From Clostridium tunisiense TJ (GTDB lineage Bacteria > Bacillota > Clostridia > Clostridiales > Clostridiaceae): a stretch of 64,000 bases of DNA. The notes under the pieces were generated by a model that saw nothing but the letters and a program-made list of their open reading frames with translations, was not told where the DNA came from and did not search any database. The DNA lies in contig NZ_AMQH01000006.1 in NCBI RefSeq assembly GCF_000300195.1, positions 124,001 to 188,000 on the forward strand, written 5' to 3'. Below are positions 63,638 through 64,000 of this stretch, one piece after another (position 1 is the first letter of the stretch; each line of letters opens with the position of its first letter). The position numbers and the translations under genes were made by a program.

Positions 63638-64000
63638 CTACTCACAATACATAAGAGTTAATCTTATTATTCTTCTTACAAGTCTTCTGGCCCTCTCATA
63701 AGGTATTCCATTTCGCTCCAGAAATCTGAAAATTCCTGGATTATTTTTTTCCATCCTTGTAAGAATTAAATCTACTCGAGAATAATTATCCTCATAATAT
63801 TCATCTTCTATGTTAATAAGCCTATTGCCTATAAATGGAGAAGCTCCACTTACTGAAAAACTTCTTTGCATAGGACTTATTAAATTATTCATTGGCATCA
63901 TTCCCATCATACAGCACATAGACATAAATTCCTTCATTTCTTCCGGAATAGCTGTATTATCCATAGGGGCCATGGGAACAAATTCATACTCTTCATAGAT
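63638..64000 (-). CDS. Unknown protein, 5' end beyond the window
   Basis: I do not recognise this protein. A reading from the ATG at 63973 gives 111 aa, but the frame stays open to the edge (IYEEYEFVP before the methionine), so the real start is probably outside. The first part is methionine-rich (EFMSMCCMMGMMPMNN); the C-terminus is basic and helical (RFLERNGIPYERARRLVRRI) and ends CE. It ends in a strong terminator. A clostridial lineage-specific protein is plausible. Confidence 0.6.
   Translation of the reverse strand: MYEEYEFVPMAPMDNTAIPEEMKEFMSMCCMMGMMPMNNLISPMQRSFSVSGASPFIGNRLINIEDEYYEDNYSRVDLILTRMEKNNPGIFRFLERNGIPYERARRLVRRIIRLTLMYCE

Noticed and set aside
1..64000. CRISPR arrays, insertion sequences, prophage genes or rRNA operons
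   Set aside because: No spaced direct repeats, transposase, integrase or phage structural genes were seen; all large reading frames are housekeeping or sporulation genes.

Overview
This window looks like chromosome of a spore-forming, low-GC Firmicute, most likely Clostridium in the broad sense. The DNA is AT-rich throughout. Gene content and order follow the clostridial pattern: spoIIP-gpr-rpsT-holA-comEC, hrcA-grpE-dnaK-dnaJ, mreBCD-pbp2-minCDE, and spoIVFA/B-rng-rplU-prp-rpmA-obg. Almost every gene is on the minus strand; only rpsT and a D,D-carboxypeptidase gene are on the plus strand. I see no rRNA, phage, transposon or CRISPR array. Species cannot be assigned from the sequence alone.

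Layout. 1-2900: the start of ppdK (runs off the left edge), a CcpN-type HTH-CBS regulator that seems to begin at an ATT codon, a DUF4342 protein and recO. 2900-9310: era, cdd, a dgkA-PAP2 fusion, ybeY, pgpH, yqfD and yqfC (membrane, ribosome and sporulation housekeeping; phoH is absent from its usual place). 9590-14010: yqeY, rpsU (58 codons), an HIT protein, mtaB, rsmE and prmA. 14521-19570: the HrcA/CIRCE heat-shock operon. 19628-25407: hemW, lepA, a small unknown membrane protein, spoIIP and gpr. 26012-29380: rpsT, holA and comEC. 29701-36881: an O-antigen-ligase-like membrane protein and a complete selenocysteine decoding set (selD-selA-selB-tRNA-Sec), sitting between comEC and comEA. 36990-42296: D,D-carboxypeptidase, a RluA-type pseudouridine synthase, ridA, an LCP protein, yqeK and nadD. 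42645-51760: yhbY, obg, rpmA, prp, rplU, rng, two radical-SAM-related genes, and a spoIVFB/spoIVFA-like pair. 51924-62506: mgsA, rodA, minEDC, pbp2, mreDCB, radC, maf and a DUF4321 protein. 62779-64000: a SPOR-domain protein and a partial unknown gene that runs off the right edge.

How the genes work together. The main themes are cell elongation and division-site selection (MreBCD, PBP2, RodA, MinCDE), ribosome assembly and translation (Era, YbeY, Obg, LepA, YhbY, PrmA, RsmE, S20, S21, L21, L27 with its protease Prp), sporulation and germination (YqfC/YqfD, SpoIIP, GPR, SpoIVFA/B-like) and natural transformation (ComEC, ComEA). The most notable system is selenocysteine: selD carries an in-frame TGA at codon 14 followed by a candidate SECIS hairpin, so making selenophosphate synthetase should depend on the selA, selB and tRNA-Sec genes downstream of it.

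The noncoding DNA holds many intrinsic terminators, clear sigma-A-type promoters and a CIRCE operator. It also holds a dispersed 45-bp intergenic repeat, a terminator-like hairpin that buries the ribosome-binding site of the next gene, and a structured stretch upstream of rpsT.
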